58,197 nucleotides of DNA from Pseudomonadota bacterium (GTDB taxonomy: Bacteria; Pseudomonadota; Gammaproteobacteria; Steroidobacterales; JBCBZW01): positions 1 to 58,197 of the forward strand of contig JBCBZW010000023.1 in assembly GCA_039815145.1 (NCBI GenBank). Reading direction: 5' to 3'. Shown here one piece after another: positions 56,776 to 58,197 of the stretch. Position 1 is the stretch's first letter. The number at the start of each line of letters is the position of its first letter. Both the position numbers and the translations under genes were made by a program. A model generated the notes under the pieces. The model ran no database searches, was not told the origin of the DNA, and worked only from the letters and a program-made list of their open reading frames with translations.

Positions 56776-58197
56776 ATGACCACCATCCGCCAGGAGGACC
56801 TCATCCAGAGCGTCGCCGACGCCCTGCAGTTCATCTCCTACTACCATCCACTCGATTTCATTCGGGCGATGCGCGAGGCCTGGGAGCGGGAGGAGTCGCC
56901 GGCGGCCAAGGCCGCGCTCACCCAGGTGCTGGTCAATTCGCGCATGTGCGCCACGGGCAAGCGGCCGATCTGCCAGGACACGGGGATCGTCAACGTCTTC
57001 GTGAATGTGGGCATGGACGTGCGCTGGGACGCCGAGCTCTCCGTGGATGAGATGATCAACGAGGGCGTGCGCCGCGGCTATCAGCACCCGGACAACGTTT
57101 TGCGCGCCTCCGTGCTCAGCGATCCGGATGGGCTGCGCAGCAATACCGCCGACAACACCCCTGCCGTCGTCCACTACCAGGTGGTGCCCGGGGACAAGCT
57201 CGACATCGAGGTGGCCGCCAAGGGCGGGGGCAGCGAGGCCAAGGCGAAGTTCGCCATGCTCAACCCGTCGGACTCGGTGGTCGATTGGGTGCTCTCGGTG
57301 GTGCCGACCATGGGGGCGGGCTGGTGTCCGCCGGGCATCCTCGGCATCGGCATCGGCGGCACCCCCGAGAAGGCCATGCTGCTGGCCAAGTCGGCCATCA
57401 TGGATCCGATCGACATCCACGAGCTGCAGGCCCGCGGCGCCAGCAACCGCGCCGAAGAACTGCGCTTGGAACTCTTCGACAGGGTGAACGCCCTCGGCAT
57501 CGGCGCCCAGGGCCTCGGCGGCCTGACCACGGTGCTGGACGTGAAGGTCAAGGACCATCCCACCCACGCCGCCAACAAACCCGTGGCCGTCATCCCCAAC
57601 TGCACTGCTACGCGCCACGTGCACTTCACTCTGGACGGCTCGGGCCCAGCCACCTTCACGCCCCCAGATCTCAGCGAGTGGCCGGACATCGCTTTCGAGA
57701 TGGGCGAAGAGGTCCGCCGCGTGGACCTCGACACGCTCACCCGCGAACAGATGCACACCTGGAAGGCGGGGGAGACCCTGCTGCTCTCCGGCAAGCTCCT
57801 GACCGGCCGCGACGCGGCCCACAAGAAACTCGTGGATCTCATCGAGCGCGGGGAGCCCCTGCCCGTGGACTTCAAGGACCGGCTGATCTACTACGTGGGC
57901 CCCGTTGACCCGGTACGCGACGAGGTGGTCGGCCCCGCCGGCCCCACCACGGCGACCCGCATGGACAAGTTCACGCGCACGATGTTGGAAGAGACCGGCC
58001 TAATGGGAATGATCGGCAAGGCGGAGCGCGGCCCCGTCGCCATCGAAGCGATCCGCGACCACCAGGCCGTGTCCCTGATCGCCGTCGGCGGCGCGGCCTA
58101 CCTCGTGTCCAAGGCCATCGTCGGATCCCGCGTGCTGGCGTTCCCTGAGATGGGCATGGAGGCCGTGGCGGAGTTCGATGTGCGGGACATGCCCGTG
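56776..58197 (+). CDS. class I fumarate hydratase (partial, cut by window end)
   Basis: Oxygen-sensitive [4Fe-4S] enzyme converting fumarate and malate. 474 codons are present and the frame stays open to the window end. The three cluster Cys are visible: C66 in RPICQDTG, one in AGWCPPGILGIGIGG and one in PNCTATRHVHF. GPTTATRMDKFT and the GLMGMIGKAERG segment belong to the C-terminal half, so only about 30 residues should be missing. It is the about 507-residue type found in pseudomonads rather than E. coli FumA. ATG at 56776 chosen; ribosome site weak. Confidence 0.93.
   Translation, partial: MTTIRQEDLIQSVADALQFISYYHPLDFIRAMREAWEREESPAAKAALTQVLVNSRMCATGKRPICQDTGIVNVFVNVGMDVRWDAELSVDEMINEGVRRGYQHPDNVLRASVLSDPDGLRSNTADNTPAVVHYQVVPGDKLDIEVAAKGGGSEAKAKFAMLNPSDSVVDWVLSVVPTMGAGWCPPGILGIGIGGTPEKAMLLAKSAIMDPIDIHELQARGASNRAEELRLELFDRVNALGIGAQGLGGLTTVLDVKVKDHPTHAANKPVAVIPNCTATRHVHFTLDGSGPATFTPPDLSEWPDIAFEMGEEVRRVDLDTLTREQMHTWKAGETLLLSGKLLTGRDAAHKKLVDLIERGEPLPVDFKDRLIYYVGPVDPVRDEVVGPAGPTTATRMDKFTRTMLEETGLMGMIGKAERGPVAIEAIRDHQAVSLIAVGGAAYLVSKAIVGSRVLAFPEMGMEAVAEFDVRDMPV

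Overview
The window reads as one chromosomal segment of a GC-rich gammaproteobacterium. The order asd-fimV-truA-accD-folC-dedD-cvpA-purF, the nrdR-ribD-ribE-ribBA-ribH-nusB-thiL-pgpA run, adjacent parE and parC, and the cysS/cyclophilin/lpxH neighbourhood are all typical of that class. FimV and a FimX-like protein point to type IV pili. A VPxPA-CTERM protein implies an exosortase elsewhere in the genome. I cannot name the genus; an environmental, probably marine or otherwise free-living bacterium is an inference. I found no insertion sequence, integrase, CRISPR array or rRNA.

Layout. 1-521: a tRNA-Pro/Arg/His cluster read leftward from a strong sigma70-type promoter. The last tRNA loses its acceptor stem at a junction near base 98. 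518-2703: cysS, coupled to a chromosomal NDM-like subclass B1 metallo-beta-lactamase. 3461-5476: secreted cyclophilin, lpxH, miaE. 5487-10873: a five-gene signalling operon (OmpR-type regulator, coiled-coil protein, membrane OmpA-like protein, Ras/Rab-like GTPase, hybrid histidine kinase). A stand-alone HPt gene lies just upstream, as the last gene of the purF unit. 11018-24591: purF, cvpA, dedD, folC, accD, truA, fimV, asd, aroC, prmB, all leftward. 24731-32081: SCO1-like protein, free-Met-sulfoxide reductase, epmA/efp, FimX-like protein, sulfotransferase, DsrE-like protein and a lipoprotein. 32086-36333: parC and parE. 36445-39044: rubrerythrin, a CCG-type Fe-S protein and a DUF3501 protein. 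39262-41473: xseB, ispA, folE2. 41477-49867: a Ser/Thr kinase with a cyclic-nucleotide-binding domain, pgpA, thiL, a double-receiver protein, nusB and the riboflavin genes up to nrdR. 49981-52754: TetR regulator/DoxX pair with a clear operator, then a serine beta-lactamase-like hydrolase. 52764-56442: TPR-type Ser/Thr kinase and the VPxPA-CTERM protein. 56776-end: class I fumarase, cut by the window.

Most genes are housekeeping and tightly packed, with many 1-4 base stop/start overlaps. The accessory content is signalling: two Ser/Thr kinases, a hybrid kinase with HPt and regulator, a small GTPase, a degenerate c-di-GMP protein and a pseudo-receiver/CheY double protein. The two strongest leads are the small-GTPase/OmpA/phosphorelay operon, which looks like a self-contained and to my knowledge undescribed envelope signalling system, and the NDM-like beta-lactamase whose stop codon lies inside the -35 box of the tRNA promoter.
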